Assembly (NCBI GenBank): GCA_041389885.1
Contig: JAWKRB010000010.1
Location: 215,366 to 279,365 of the forward strand
DNA: 64,000 nucleotides
Direction of reading: 5' to 3'
Source: JAWKRB01 sp041389885
GTDB lineage: Bacteria > Myxococcota_A > Polyangia > Polyangiales > Ga0077539
Below are positions 24,594 through 33,795 of this stretch, one piece after another. How positions within the stretch are numbered: position 1 is the first letter of the stretch; the number at the start of each line of letters is the position of its first letter. The notes below the pieces were generated by a model. That model saw nothing but the letters and a program-made list of their open reading frames with translations, was not told the origin of the DNA and did not search any database. The position numbers and the translations under genes were made by a program.

Positions 24594-27500
24594 GTGAGTG
24601 ACCCAGAACTCCCCTCCGCGCCCATCGCCTTCGGGATGGACTTCGACCTCCTCCTTCGCCGACTCGCGAACAACTCCCTGCGGCGCAGCGACCTCGTGCG
24701 CACCGGAGGCGGCTCGCTGGGCCTCCTCCTCGCGTCCCTCGCGCAGCGACCGGGCATGCCGCCCATCCTCGTGGTCACCACCGACGGCGAGGAGGCGCGA
24801 CGGCTGACCGCCGACGTGTCGTTCTTCTTCGGCTCCCCCGAGGACCGCGACGCGGCCGAGGAGGGGCGCGGCGAGGTGCTGCTCCTCCCCGCGCCCGAGC
24901 AGAGCCCCTTCGTCGACGTCTCCCCCGACCGCCGCACCGCGATGGCGCGCCTCGCGACGCTCTTTCATCTCTCGCAGGGACTCCCCTGGCGCGTGCTCAT
25001 CGCCCCCGCGGCGGCCCTCGCGCGCAAGCTCGTGCCCCGCGCAGCCCTCGGGCCGCGCTGCGACCTCGTCGAGGCCGAGGAGCTCGTCGACCGCGACGCG
25101 CTGATCCAGGGCCTCGTCGAGGGGGGCTACCTGCGCGTCCCCGTGGTCGAAGACCCCGGCACCTTCGCCGCCCGCGGCGCGGTGATCGACGTGTGGACGC
25201 CCAGCTCGCGCTGGCCCGCGCGCGTCGAGCTCGACGAGGAGTTCTGCCTCTCGATCAAGCTCTTCGACCCCGAGGGGCAGCGGACCCTCCGCTCGGTGAA
25301 GGAGCTCTTCGTGCACCCCGCGCGGGAGGCCCTCGTGGGCGAGGTCGAGCGCGACCGCGCGCGCAAGAGCGTGCGCGAGCTCATCGACGCGGTGGACATG
25401 CCGTCGATGCAGGGCAAGAAGCTCCTCGACGACATCGAGAGCGGCCGCGCGTTCTTCGGCGCCGAGGGCTTTCTCCCGGCCTACTACGAGTCCCTCGAGC
25501 CCCTCGAGGCCTACCTCCCGCCCGAGCTCGTGGTGCTGTGGGACCGCCCGGCGACCTCGATCCCGCTGCTCCGCGACGAGGTCGAGCGCGCCCGCGCCGA
25601 CCACGACGCGCGGGTCGAGAAGCGCCTGCCGACCTTTCCGCACTCCGCCCACTACCTCGACCCCGACGAGGCGCTCCGCAGCCTCTCGCGACACCGCGTG
25701 GTGGTCGCGCACGAGCTCGCAGTGCACAGCGGCGAGCGCTTCCCCCTGGGCTCCGCCGACGACCTCGAGCACGTCGCGGCCGACGCCGAGGTGCTCGACC
25801 TCGGCGCCGAGTCGCTCGCCCGCCTCGCGGCCGACATCAAGGCCGCCCGCACCCAGCGCGGCAAGGCCGACGCGCTCATGCCGCTGGTGGAGCAGATCCA
25901 GTTCTGGCAGTCCCACGACTACCGGGTCTTCGTGACGGGCCGCACGCCCACGCAGGCCGAGCGCGTCGCCACGCTGCTCCGCGGTCACCAGGTCGCGGTG
26001 AAGCAGTACCACGGCGCCTTCACCCCCTCGTCGCTCTCAGCGCGGGAGCGCCCCGAGAGCCCCTGCGTCGAGGTGGTCACGGGGGAGGTCGCCCGAGGCT
26101 TCGCGCTGCCCTCGCGCCTGCTCGCCGTGGTCACCGAGGAGGAGGTCTTCGGCGCCCGCGCCCGACGCGCCGCCCGCAAGCGCGCGAGCGCCGACAACGC
26201 CCGCGCCTTCCTCGACGACCTCCGCGCGCTCAGCGTGGGCGACTTCGTCGTTCACGTCGACCACGGCATCGGGAAGTACCTCGGCCTCGAGCACCGCAAG
26301 CTCGGCGCGGGCGAGACCGACCTGCTCGTCATCGAGTACTCCGGGGGAGACCGGCTGTTCCTCCCGGTCACCCGGCTCAACCAGATCCAGAAGTTCTCGG
26401 GCAGCGAAGGCGCGCCCAGGGTCGACCGGCTCGGCGGGAGCACCTTCGCCAAGGCCAAGGCCAAGGTCGCCCGCGCGGTGCGCCAGCTCGCCGACGACCT
26501 GCTGCGCATCCACGCCGAGCGCAAGGCCAACCCCGGCAGGGCCTTCCCCTCGCCCGACATGCTCTACCGCGAGTTCGAGGCGACCTTTCCCTTCGAAGAG
26601 ACCCACGACCAGCTCAAGGCCATCGAAGACGTGCTCTCCGACCTCGAGCGCACCACCCCCATGGACCGCCTCGTGTGCGGCGACGTGGGCTTCGGCAAGA
26701 CCGAGGTCGCCATTCGCGCGGCCTTTCACGTCGCCTCGCAGAACGGCCAGGTCGCCGTGCTGTGCCCCACCACGGTGCTCGCGCAGCAGCACTTTCGCAC
26801 CTTCTCTGAGCGCATGAGCGCCTACCCCGTCGAGGTGGCCGTGCTCTCGCGCTTCGTGACCAACGCCGAGCAGCGGGAGATCCTCCAGCGCGTCAAGGAG
26901 GGCAAGGTCGACGTGCTCGTGGGCACCCACCGCCTGCTCTCCAAAGACGTTCACTTCAAGGACCTCGGGCTCCTCATCGTCGACGAGGAGCAGCGCTTCG
27001 GCGTGACCCACAAGGAGCGCATCAAGGCCCTCAAGGCGCAGCTCGACGTGCTCACGCTGAGCGCGACGCCCATCCCCCGCACGCTGCAGATGGCGGTGTC
27101 GGGCATGCGCGACCTCTCGCTGATCACCACGGCGCCGGTCGACCGCCGCGCGGTGCGCACGGTGGTCTCGCGCGACGACGACCAGCTCCTGCGCGAGGCG
27201 GTGAGCCGCGAGCTCGCGCGCGGGGGGCAGGTGTTCTTCGTGTACAACCGCGTCGAGGGTCTCTACGAGCGCGCCGACAAGCTGCAGCGGCTGATCCCCA
27301 GCGCGCGGGTCGCGGTGGCGCACGGGCAGATGACCCCCGAGGTGCTCGAGACCGTGATGATGGACTTCATCGAGGGCCGCTACGACGTGCTCTGCGCCAC
27401 GGCGATCATCGAGAGCGGCATCGACATCCCCCGCGCGACCACGATGATCATCGACCGCGCCGACCTCTTCGGCCTCTCGCAGCTCTACCAGCTCCGCGGC

Positions 27501-28214
27501 CGCGTCGGCCGCGCGAGGGAGCGCGCGTACTGCTACCTCTTCGTGCCGCCGCCCTCCAAGCTGAGCGACGAGGCCCGCGCGCGCATCGAGGCCATCGAGA
27601 AGTTCACCGAGCTGGGCTCGGGCTTTCACGTCGCCTCCCTCGACCTCGAGCTGCGCGGCGCGGGCGACCTCCTCGGCGCCGAGCAGAGCGGGAGCGTGTC
27701 GGCCGTGGGCTTCGACCTCTACTGCCAGATGCTCGAAGAGGCCGTCGCCGAGCTGCGCGGGCAGCCCGTGATCCCCGGCGTCGACCCCGAGCTGGGCTTC
27801 GACGAGCCGAGCTTTCTCCCCGCGGAGTACATCGAAGACGTCGGCGTGCGGCTGTCGATCTACAAGCGCTTCGCCAGCGCCCGCGACGAGGAGGAGGTGC
27901 AGGACCTCGCCGCCGAGATGGAGGACCGCTTCGGCCCCGCGCCCCCCGCCGCGCGCATCCTCGTGCGGGTCATGGCGCTCAAGACCCGGCTCCGCCCGCT
28001 GCGCGCCCTGGGCATCGAGGCCAACAAGGACCGCGTGGTGATTCACCTCAAAGACGACTCGCCCCTCGACGCCGCGAAGGTCATGGAGCTCTGCAACACG
28101 AAGCGCTCGCCGTGGAAGCTCACGCCGGACATGAAGCTCACCCGGCGCTTCGACGGCGGCGCCGACGGCGTGAGCAACGCCGAGAGGATGCTCGCCGAGC
28201 TCGACGCGGTGTGA
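24594..28214 (+). CDS. mfd: Transcription-repair coupling factor Mfd
   Basis: 1206 residues from GTG 24594, the expected size. The N-terminal UvrB-homology region is followed by the RNA polymerase-interacting domain (GDFVVHVDHGIGKYLGLEHR, about residues 545-600). The RecG-like translocase follows, with GDVGFGKT at 696-703, the helicase box LLIVDEEQRFGV and the TRG-like region ending QLRGRVGRARERAYCYL. A C-terminal TRCF domain is present. Mfd displaces RNA polymerase stalled at lesions and recruits UvrA. The reading frame and all motifs are intact. It ends six bases before the convergent receiver gene. Confidence 0.97.
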   Translation: MSDPELPSAPIAFGMDFDLLLRRLANNSLRRSDLVRTGGGSLGLLLASLAQRPGMPPILVVTTDGEEARRLTADVSFFFGSPEDRDAAEEGRGEVLLLPAPEQSPFVDVSPDRRTAMARLATLFHLSQGLPWRVLIAPAAALARKLVPRAALGPRCDLVEAEELVDRDALIQGLVEGGYLRVPVVEDPGTFAARGAVIDVWTPSSRWPARVELDEEFCLSIKLFDPEGQRTLRSVKELFVHPAREALVGEVERDRARKSVRELIDAVDMPSMQGKKLLDDIESGRAFFGAEGFLPAYYESLEPLEAYLPPELVVLWDRPATSIPLLRDEVERARADHDARVEKRLPTFPHSAHYLDPDEALRSLSRHRVVVAHELAVHSGERFPLGSADDLEHVAADAEVLDLGAESLARLAADIKAARTQRGKADALMPLVEQIQFWQSHDYRVFVTGRTPTQAERVATLLRGHQVAVKQYHGAFTPSSLSARERPESPCVEVVTGEVARGFALPSRLLAVVTEEEVFGARARRAARKRASADNARAFLDDLRALSVGDFVVHVDHGIGKYLGLEHRKLGAGETDLLVIEYSGGDRLFLPVTRLNQIQKFSGSEGAPRVDRLGGSTFAKAKAKVARAVRQLADDLLRIHAERKANPGRAFPSPDMLYREFEATFPFEETHDQLKAIEDVLSDLERTTPMDRLVCGDVGFGKTEVAIRAAFHVASQNGQVAVLCPTTVLAQQHFRTFSERMSAYPVEVAVLSRFVTNAEQREILQRVKEGKVDVLVGTHRLLSKDVHFKDLGLLIVDEEQRFGVTHKERIKALKAQLDVLTLSATPIPRTLQMAVSGMRDLSLITTAPVDRRAVRTVVSRDDDQLLREAVSRELARGGQVFFVYNRVEGLYERADKLQRLIPSARVAVAHGQMTPEVLETVMMDFIEGRYDVLCATAIIESGIDIPRATTMIIDRADLFGLSQLYQLRGRVGRARERAYCYLFVPPPSKLSDEARARIEAIEKFTELGSGFHVASLDLELRGAGDLLGAEQSGSVSAVGFDLYCQMLEEAVAELRGQPVIPGVDPELGFDEPSFLPAEYIEDVGVRLSIYKRFASARDEEEVQDLAAEMEDRFGPAPPAARILVRVMALKTRLRPLRALGIEANKDRVVIHLKDDSPLDAAKVMELCNTKRSPWKLTPDMKLTRRFDGGADGVSNAERMLAELDAV

Positions 28215-28220
28215 CCCGGG

Positions 28221-28610
28221 TCAGCGCCCGGTCATCTCGCGCAGCGCGCCGCGGAGCTCGGCCACGGAGAAGGGCTTCTCCATGCGCGGGTTCTCGACGC
28301 GGGCGAGGAACTCCCGGGCCTGCGCGGTGTACGCCCCGCCCGTGAGGAAGATGAACCTCGACTGCGCGTCGGGCGCCACCGACGAGAGCGCCTCGTAGAG
28401 GTCGACCCCGCTCATGCGGGGCATCATCAGGTCGCAGAGCACGGCGTCGAAGCGCGCGCCGTCGGCGAGCGCGCGCAGCGCCTCAGGGCCGCTCCCGGCG
28501 AGGGTCACGTCGAAATCGACCGCGAGGATCTGCCCCAGCGAGACGCGGAGGTTCTCCTCGTCGTCGACGATCATCACCCTCGGCCTGCTCACGTCTGCCG
28601 TCTCGCCCAT
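28221..28610 (-). CDS. Single-domain response regulator (receiver only)
   Basis: 129 residues from ATG 28610. The receiver fold is complete: acidic pair D16/D17 in VDDEEN, phosphoacceptor D60 in LCDLMMPRMSG, a Thr in IFLTGGAYT and the conserved Lys in MEKPFS. There is no output domain, so it signals by protein contact (CheY/Spo0F-like) or is a phosphate sink. No histidine kinase is adjacent. It is divergent from the DUF3540 gene of the secretion island. Confidence 0.9.
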   Translation of the reverse strand: MGETADVSRPRVMIVDDEENLRVSLGQILAVDFDVTLAGSGPEALRALADGARFDAVLCDLMMPRMSGVDLYEALSSVAPDAQSRFIFLTGGAYTAQAREFLARVENPRMEKPFSVAELRGALREMTGR

Positions 28611-28733
28611 CGCGCCCGGAGTCCTAGCGCAACGACGACCGCATTCCCACCTCGCGACGCGCGCCCCCCCGGAGGCCGCCCGCGAGCGGCGAATGGCGTT
28701 GGCGGCGGGGCGCTCCGTGAGATACTCCCGCGG

Positions 28734-29309
28734 ATGGACGACGACGCCGAGCGGGCCCCCGCCCCCGCCCTCCTGCGCGACGGCGCCCCCGACGTGGGGG
28801 CCGACACCCTCCGTCGCCTCGTGTCTCGCAGCGGCGTGTCGGCCGAGCTGCGCGCGGGTGGGCGCGGCGAGGCCCTGCGGGTGCTCGACGCCTCGGGCAA
28901 CCTGCTCTTCGAGCACCGCCCCGACGAGGGCGTCACGGTGATCTCCGTGCCCCACGGAGACCTGGAGCTCCGGGCGCCGACGGGCAGCGTGCGCGTGGTC
29001 GCGGGCAAGCGCGTCGAGGTGCGGGCGCAGGAGGCCGACCTGCGGGTCACCGAGGCCCGCCTCACGGCCCGCCAGCTCGTGACCACCGTCGACCGCGTGC
29101 GCGAGGCGCTCGGCGTGCTCGAGACGCGGGCAGACCGGGTGATCCAGCGCGCGAAGAACGTGTACACCGAGGTCGAAGAGCTCGCGCAGACGCGCGCGGG
29201 TCGGGTCAAGCTCATCGCCGAGCGCACGGTGCACGTGCTCGGCAAGCGCGCCCTCGTGCGCGCGACCGAAGACGTGAAGATCAAGGGCGAGAAGGTCCAC
29301 CTCGCCTGA
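28734..29309 (+). CDS. DUF3540 protein, first gene of type VI accessory island
   Basis: 191 residues. The N-terminal half is beta-rich and the C-terminal half is dominated by regular short strands and helices (GDLELRAPTGSVRVVAGKRV, then a coiled stretch up to KGEKVHLA). This is the DUF3540 pattern of proteins encoded next to DUF4150 and DUF2169 genes in type VI secretion loci. The role is unproven; association with the spike or cargo is inferred from neighbourhood. It starts the co-oriented block running to 37184. Confidence 0.75.
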   Translation: MDDDAERAPAPALLRDGAPDVGADTLRRLVSRSGVSAELRAGGRGEALRVLDASGNLLFEHRPDEGVTVISVPHGDLELRAPTGSVRVVAGKRVEVRAQEADLRVTEARLTARQLVTTVDRVREALGVLETRADRVIQRAKNVYTEVEELAQTRAGRVKLIAERTVHVLGKRALVRATEDVKIKGEKVHLA

Positions 29310-29325
29310 AGGATTTGGAGGAGAG

Positions 29326-29733
29326 ATGTTCCCTGCGTCGTCGAAAGGGGGAGGTCAGTGCATGTCCTTTCCCGATGTCTGCAAGGTGCCCGCGCCGCCG
29401 GCGCCCTTCGTGCCGACGCCCTTTCCCAACATGTCGCAGGTGGCGAGCGCCTCGGGCACGAGCAGCAAGGTGAAATTCGCCGGCAAAGAGGCCGTCACCG
29501 TGAGCTCGAAGATCAGCCGCTCCAGCGGCGACGAGGCCGGCACGCTCTTCGGGATGATGTCGCAAGTGAACATGAACCAGACCTCGTTCCGCATGGGGTC
29601 GACCGCGGTGAAGGCCCAGGGCAAGGCCGTGGTCACCGTGCTCAAGCCCACGGCGCAGAACGGGATGAACGCCAACGCGCCCGTCGGCTCGCAGGTGGCG
29701 CCGAGCCAGACCAAGGTCCTGATCCTGCGTTGA
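29326..29733 (+). CDS. DUF4150 PAAR-like spike-tip protein
   Basis: 135 residues. MFPASSKGGGQ, FPDVCKVPAPP and FPNMSQVASASG are the family signature of DUF4150, a PAAR-like module that caps the VgrG spike and carries effectors. ATG 29326 follows GGAGGAGAG and gives the family-typical N-terminus; a second ATG at 29362 also has a good GGAGGT site but would remove conserved residues. There is no C-terminal toxin extension, so this copy should be a bare tip that recruits separate cargo. Confidence 0.85.
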   Translation: MFPASSKGGGQCMSFPDVCKVPAPPAPFVPTPFPNMSQVASASGTSSKVKFAGKEAVTVSSKISRSSGDEAGTLFGMMSQVNMNQTSFRMGSTAVKAQGKAVVTVLKPTAQNGMNANAPVGSQVAPSQTKVLILR

Positions 29734-29740
29734 GGCCGCC

Positions 29741-32062
29741 GTGCAGGTGTTCAAAGACAGCCCCTTCGAGTTCGGCTACCTGCCGTGGCAGGTGCGCCCG
29801 CCCGCCGTGGCGATGGTCCTGGTGGTGAAGGCCACCTTCGACCTGCGCCCCGAGGGCTTCTGCGTCATCGCCGACGAGCAGGACCCGACGCAGGGTCCCG
29901 AGCACCACGACGACGACCCCTCCGCGAGCCTGGTGCGAGACAGCGACTTCGCGGTGTTCAAGCCCCGCGCGGAGTGCTTCGTCGTCGGGTCCGCGCACGC
30001 CCCCGGCGGCGCCGCGCCGAGCTGCCTCGCCTCCTTCGGCGTCGGCTCCGTCGAGCGCACCCTGCAGGTCTTCGGCGACCGGAGCTGGGACGCCCTCGGC
30101 GGTGTCAGCACCCCGTCGTCGTTTCTCTCGATGCCCCTGCGCTGGGAGCGGGCCTTCGGCGGCGAGGGCCACCCGACGAACCCCGTGGGACGCGGCCTCG
30201 GCGCGGTCGAGACGAAGCACGGCCGCCACCGCCCGCTGCCCAACCTCGAAGACCCCGGGGACCTCATCGGCTCCCCAGGCGATCGCCCGGCGCCCGCGTG
30301 CTTCGCGCCGGTCCACCCCTCGTGGCCCGCGCGGGTGCGCCTCGCGGGCACCTACGACCAGGCCTGGTTCAAGACCCGCTGGCCCTGGCTCCCCGAAGAC
30401 TTCGACTGGGGGTACTTCAACGCCGCGCCGCCGCCGCAGCAGGTCGAGGGATACTGGCGGGGCGACGAGCGGGTCTGGGCGCGCAACCTCCACCCCGCCC
30501 ACCCCTACCTCGAGGCGCAGCTCCCGGGGCTGCAGCCGCTGTGCTTCCTCGAGGTCCGCCGCGGCGAGGGCGTGGACTTCACGGCCGTGGCGCTGCGCTG
30601 CGACACCATCACCCTCGACATGGAACGCCTCGTCGCCGTGTGCGTCTGGCGCGGCCTGGTCGAGGTCGAGACCGAGGCGCTGGGCGAGGTCGAGACGCTC
30701 TTTCTCCTCCACGAGAGCATCCATGAGCCCGCGAAGCCCCTCGCGCACTACCAGGCCGTGCTCGAGGCGCGAAAGCGCGAGCGCGCGGCGGAGGACGAGG
30801 CCTTCGAGGCCGAGGAGCCCGAGGCCGACGACCTCGAGGCGCCCCCCGCGCCCGCGCCCGCGCCGCCCTTCGCCGAGGTCTACCGGCAGCTCGCCGAGCG
30901 CAGGCTCGAGGCCGCGGCCGAGCCCGGCGACGAGGCCGCCGTGTCGGTCGCCCTGATCGACGGGATCACCGAGGCGCTGCAGGCCGAGGAGACCGCGCCC
31001 GAGGCGCCCTCGCCGAAGCCCTCGGAGCTCCGGGAGAGGCTCCGCGCGGAGGGGCACGAGGTGCCGCCCGAGATCGAGGCCCTCGAAGACCCCCCGGAGC
31101 CCCCCGAGGAGGCGCCCGACGAGCCCGAGGCCCGCGCGCTCACCCGCGAGGAGGTGCTCTTTCGCAGGGCGCACGAGCGCCCGATCGCGGGTGAAGACCT
31201 CACCGCCTGCGACCTCGCGAACACCGACCTCTCGGGGCAGGACCTCTCGGGGTGCATCCTCACCGACGCGCGGCTGACCGGCTGCGTGCTGCGCGGCACC
31301 GTCTTCGACGGCGCGGTGCTCCAGCGCGCCGACCTGCAGGGCGCGACCCTCGACGAGGCCAGCTTTCGCGGCGCCGACCTCGCCGACGTCGTCGCCGACG
31401 GCTGCGCCGCCGAGGGCGCGTGCTTCGACGAGGCGGTCGCGAGCGCGTCGACCTGGCGCCGCGCGCGTCTCCAGGGCGCGCGCTTCGCCGAGGCCGACTT
31501 CACCGGCGCCTGCTTCGACGACGCCGACCTCCGGGGCGCGACCCTCGACGGCGTCGACCTCGACGGCGCCTCGCTCGCGCGGTGCGTGTTCGACGGCGCC
31601 TCCCTCGTCGAGGCTTCGCTGGAGGGCGCGCGCGCGCCCGGCGCGAGCTTCAACGGCTGCGACCTCACCGGGCTCCGCGCCTCCGAGGCCGCCGACTTCA
31701 GCGACGTGCAGGCGCGCGACGCGAAGGCCGCGGGCGCGCAGTGGTGCGGCTCGAACCTCGCGCGGATCCTCCTCGCGGGCGCCGACCTCGCCGACGCCGA
31801 CCTGTCGGGCGCGCTCCTCGCCGACGCCGACCTCACGGGGGTCACCCTGCGCGGCGCGCGGCTGCGGGAGGTGTGCGCGGTCAAGGCCGTGCTGCTGGGC
31901 GCCGACCTCTTCGAGGCGAACCTCGAGGGCGCCGACCTCACCCTCGCCGACCTCCGGGGCGCGTGCCTCTTCGGCGCGCAGCTCTTTCGCGCGCGCCTCG
32001 ACGGAGCCCGCCTCGAGCACGCCGACGTCGGGCGCACCGCGCTCGACCCGGCGGTGCGTTGA
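29741..32062 (+). CDS. DUF2169 protein with C-terminal pentapeptide-repeat domain
   Basis: 773 residues from GTG 29741. The first 330 or so are a DUF2169 domain (FEFGYLPWQVRPPAVAMVLV; MPLRWERAFGG; PVHPSWPARVRLAGTYD). DUF2169 proteins accompany PAAR-like proteins and are thought to act as loading adaptors. An acidic Glu/Pro/Ala linker spans about 345-460. From about 475 the chain is a right-handed beta-helix of pentapeptide repeats (A-D/N-L-x-x), ending near 765. The repeat part could contact a nucleic-acid-like surface or act as a scaffold. The stop overlaps the next start as TTGA. Confidence 0.85.
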   Translation: MQVFKDSPFEFGYLPWQVRPPAVAMVLVVKATFDLRPEGFCVIADEQDPTQGPEHHDDDPSASLVRDSDFAVFKPRAECFVVGSAHAPGGAAPSCLASFGVGSVERTLQVFGDRSWDALGGVSTPSSFLSMPLRWERAFGGEGHPTNPVGRGLGAVETKHGRHRPLPNLEDPGDLIGSPGDRPAPACFAPVHPSWPARVRLAGTYDQAWFKTRWPWLPEDFDWGYFNAAPPPQQVEGYWRGDERVWARNLHPAHPYLEAQLPGLQPLCFLEVRRGEGVDFTAVALRCDTITLDMERLVAVCVWRGLVEVETEALGEVETLFLLHESIHEPAKPLAHYQAVLEARKRERAAEDEAFEAEEPEADDLEAPPAPAPAPPFAEVYRQLAERRLEAAAEPGDEAAVSVALIDGITEALQAEETAPEAPSPKPSELRERLRAEGHEVPPEIEALEDPPEPPEEAPDEPEARALTREEVLFRRAHERPIAGEDLTACDLANTDLSGQDLSGCILTDARLTGCVLRGTVFDGAVLQRADLQGATLDEASFRGADLADVVADGCAAEGACFDEAVASASTWRRARLQGARFAEADFTGACFDDADLRGATLDGVDLDGASLARCVFDGASLVEASLEGARAPGASFNGCDLTGLRASEAADFSDVQARDAKAAGAQWCGSNLARILLAGADLADADLSGALLADADLTGVTLRGARLREVCAVKAVLLGADLFEANLEGADLTLADLRGACLFGAQLFRARLDGARLEHADVGRTALDPAVR

Positions 32063-33720
32063 GCGACCGACGCGCCGCGCGCGCGGCGAGCCGCCTCGCG
32101 CGGATTCACCAATGCCGCGGGATGCTCGCGCCCGCCGACGCGCTGCACCTCGCGCGGGGGTGCGCGCGCTGCGGCGCGGCGGCCCTCGACGCGCGCGCGA
32201 TGGACGCGTGGCTGGCGCCCGACGGGGTCACGCCGGTGGCGTCGACCGGGGCGCTGCACGCGCTCCTCGCGTCCCTCGACGGCGACCTGCCCGCCGCGCC
32301 TTGCGCCTGCGGCGAGGCGGCGCCGATGGCGCGCTACTACCACGCGATGGGCCGCGGCGACCTCGTGGTCGAGCGCGGGGGCGGTGAAGAGCGCCTCGCG
32401 GTGATGTTCCTCGACGGGTCTGAGGCGCCGGTGCGCGGCGCGCTGGAGGCGGTGTTCGGCCGCCCGCTCTCGACGCGCGCGGGCTGGCTGGAGGCGCTCG
32501 CCGCGGCGGGGGACGCGCGGGTCGAGGTCGAGGAGGGCCACTGGCTGCTCGCGTCCGACGACCCCTCGGGGCTCGCGGCGCCCGCGGTCGGCGCGGCGGT
32601 GCTCGGCGTCGACGCGGGCGCCCTGGCGACGCCCGCGTGGCGGTGGCTCCTGGAGGCCCTCGCGGCGGGGGAGCACCGGGGGCGCGCCCTCGCCCTCGCG
32701 GTGCGCCGCGACGTGCTGTTCGACGCCCTGTCGCGGGCGATGGCGCGGGTGGGCGCGGTCCTCGAGGGCGCGCCCGCCTCGCCCCGCTGGCGCGCGTCGC
32801 GGGGGGAGCTCGGCTGCGACCTCGAGGTCGACGCGGCGCTGCGCGCGATGGTGCGCCACGACCTCCCGCTCACGGCCTACGCGCTCCGCGCCGCCGCCGA
32901 CCTCGACGCGCGCCTCGACGCGGTGACGCGCTACGTGTCCGCGGCGCGGTCCGCGCGCCCCGCCGCGGCGCTGGAGGTCGAGGGTGACCGCCTGGTCGGG
33001 CCGAGCGGCCGCTCCCTCGACCTGGCCACCGCCCCCTTCGAGGCGGAGCTCGACGGCGAGGCGCTGGAGCGCGACCTGCGGGTGCTCCTCGACGAGGCGC
33101 CGTCGTGGTCTCATGGATCGCGCGTATGCCCTTGCGGCGCAGGGAGATCGCTGGTGTCTCGGCTGCTCCCCGGCGAGGCGCTGGCGGCGCTGCAGCGCGA
33201 GGGGCGCGCGCCGCTGGTGCGCCGGCGCTGGGAGTCGGGCGGGGCGCTGCGCGCCTTCGAGGTGATCTCCCTGGAGTGCGACCGGCACCGCGCGCCGCTG
33301 ACGCGGGCCGAGCTCGACGCGTGGGGGTGGTCCGACGCGCGGCTCGAGGAGCGGCTCGATCGCGACGCCGGCGAGGCGACGTTCTTCGCGCGGGTGGCGT
33401 CGTGGCGCGACGGGTCCGGGCGGGGCGCGGCGCTCGCGCAGGGGCCCGACCTGGGCGGCGCGACGCTCCGCGACGACTGGACGCGCGCGCTGGCCGCCCT
33501 CGCCGACCCGCCCCTGGATCCGTCGTTCGTGCAGGCCACGTCGCCGCACGCGGTGATCGCGTGGGAGTCTGACGTCGACCCGGCGCTGGTCGAGCGGGTG
33601 CGGGGCGTCGACGCGATGCTCGACCCGATGGGAGCGCGCGAGGGCGAGGCCCTGACGCCGCCGCGGGCCGTGACGAATTGCGCGCCGCGAGGCCGCTTCG
33701 TGCGCCTCGAGCCGGAGTGA
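32059..33720 (+). CDS. Unknown protein with three short Cys-pair motifs, in type VI accessory island
   Basis: 553 residues from TTG 32059, overlapping the previous stop; the frame is open and codon use matches its neighbours. I do not recognise a family. The N-terminus has CARCG (C35, C38) and PCACGE (C82, C84); CPCGAG (C357, C359) recurs later. Each could be half of a zinc ribbon. The remainder is Ala/Leu/Asp-rich and probably helical, with no signal peptide or membrane segment. Position between a DUF2169 adaptor and a spike-like gene suggests cargo, chaperone or adaptor. No toxin motif is visible. Confidence 0.6.
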   Translation: MSDRRAARAASRLARIHQCRGMLAPADALHLARGCARCGAAALDARAMDAWLAPDGVTPVASTGALHALLASLDGDLPAAPCACGEAAPMARYYHAMGRGDLVVERGGGEERLAVMFLDGSEAPVRGALEAVFGRPLSTRAGWLEALAAAGDARVEVEEGHWLLASDDPSGLAAPAVGAAVLGVDAGALATPAWRWLLEALAAGEHRGRALALAVRRDVLFDALSRAMARVGAVLEGAPASPRWRASRGELGCDLEVDAALRAMVRHDLPLTAYALRAAADLDARLDAVTRYVSAARSARPAAALEVEGDRLVGPSGRSLDLATAPFEAELDGEALERDLRVLLDEAPSWSHGSRVCPCGAGRSLVSRLLPGEALAALQREGRAPLVRRRWESGGALRAFEVISLECDRHRAPLTRAELDAWGWSDARLEERLDRDAGEATFFARVASWRDGSGRGAALAQGPDLGGATLRDDWTRALAALADPPLDPSFVQATSPHAVIAWESDVDPALVERVRGVDAMLDPMGAREGEALTPPRAVTNCAPRGRFVRLEPE

Positions 33721-33795
33721 AGCGGCGGGCCGTCGGTGGTACGTTGGAGCCTTCGCTCTCCGACCCCACCTCGCACGAGAGGACCGCGCGGATCC

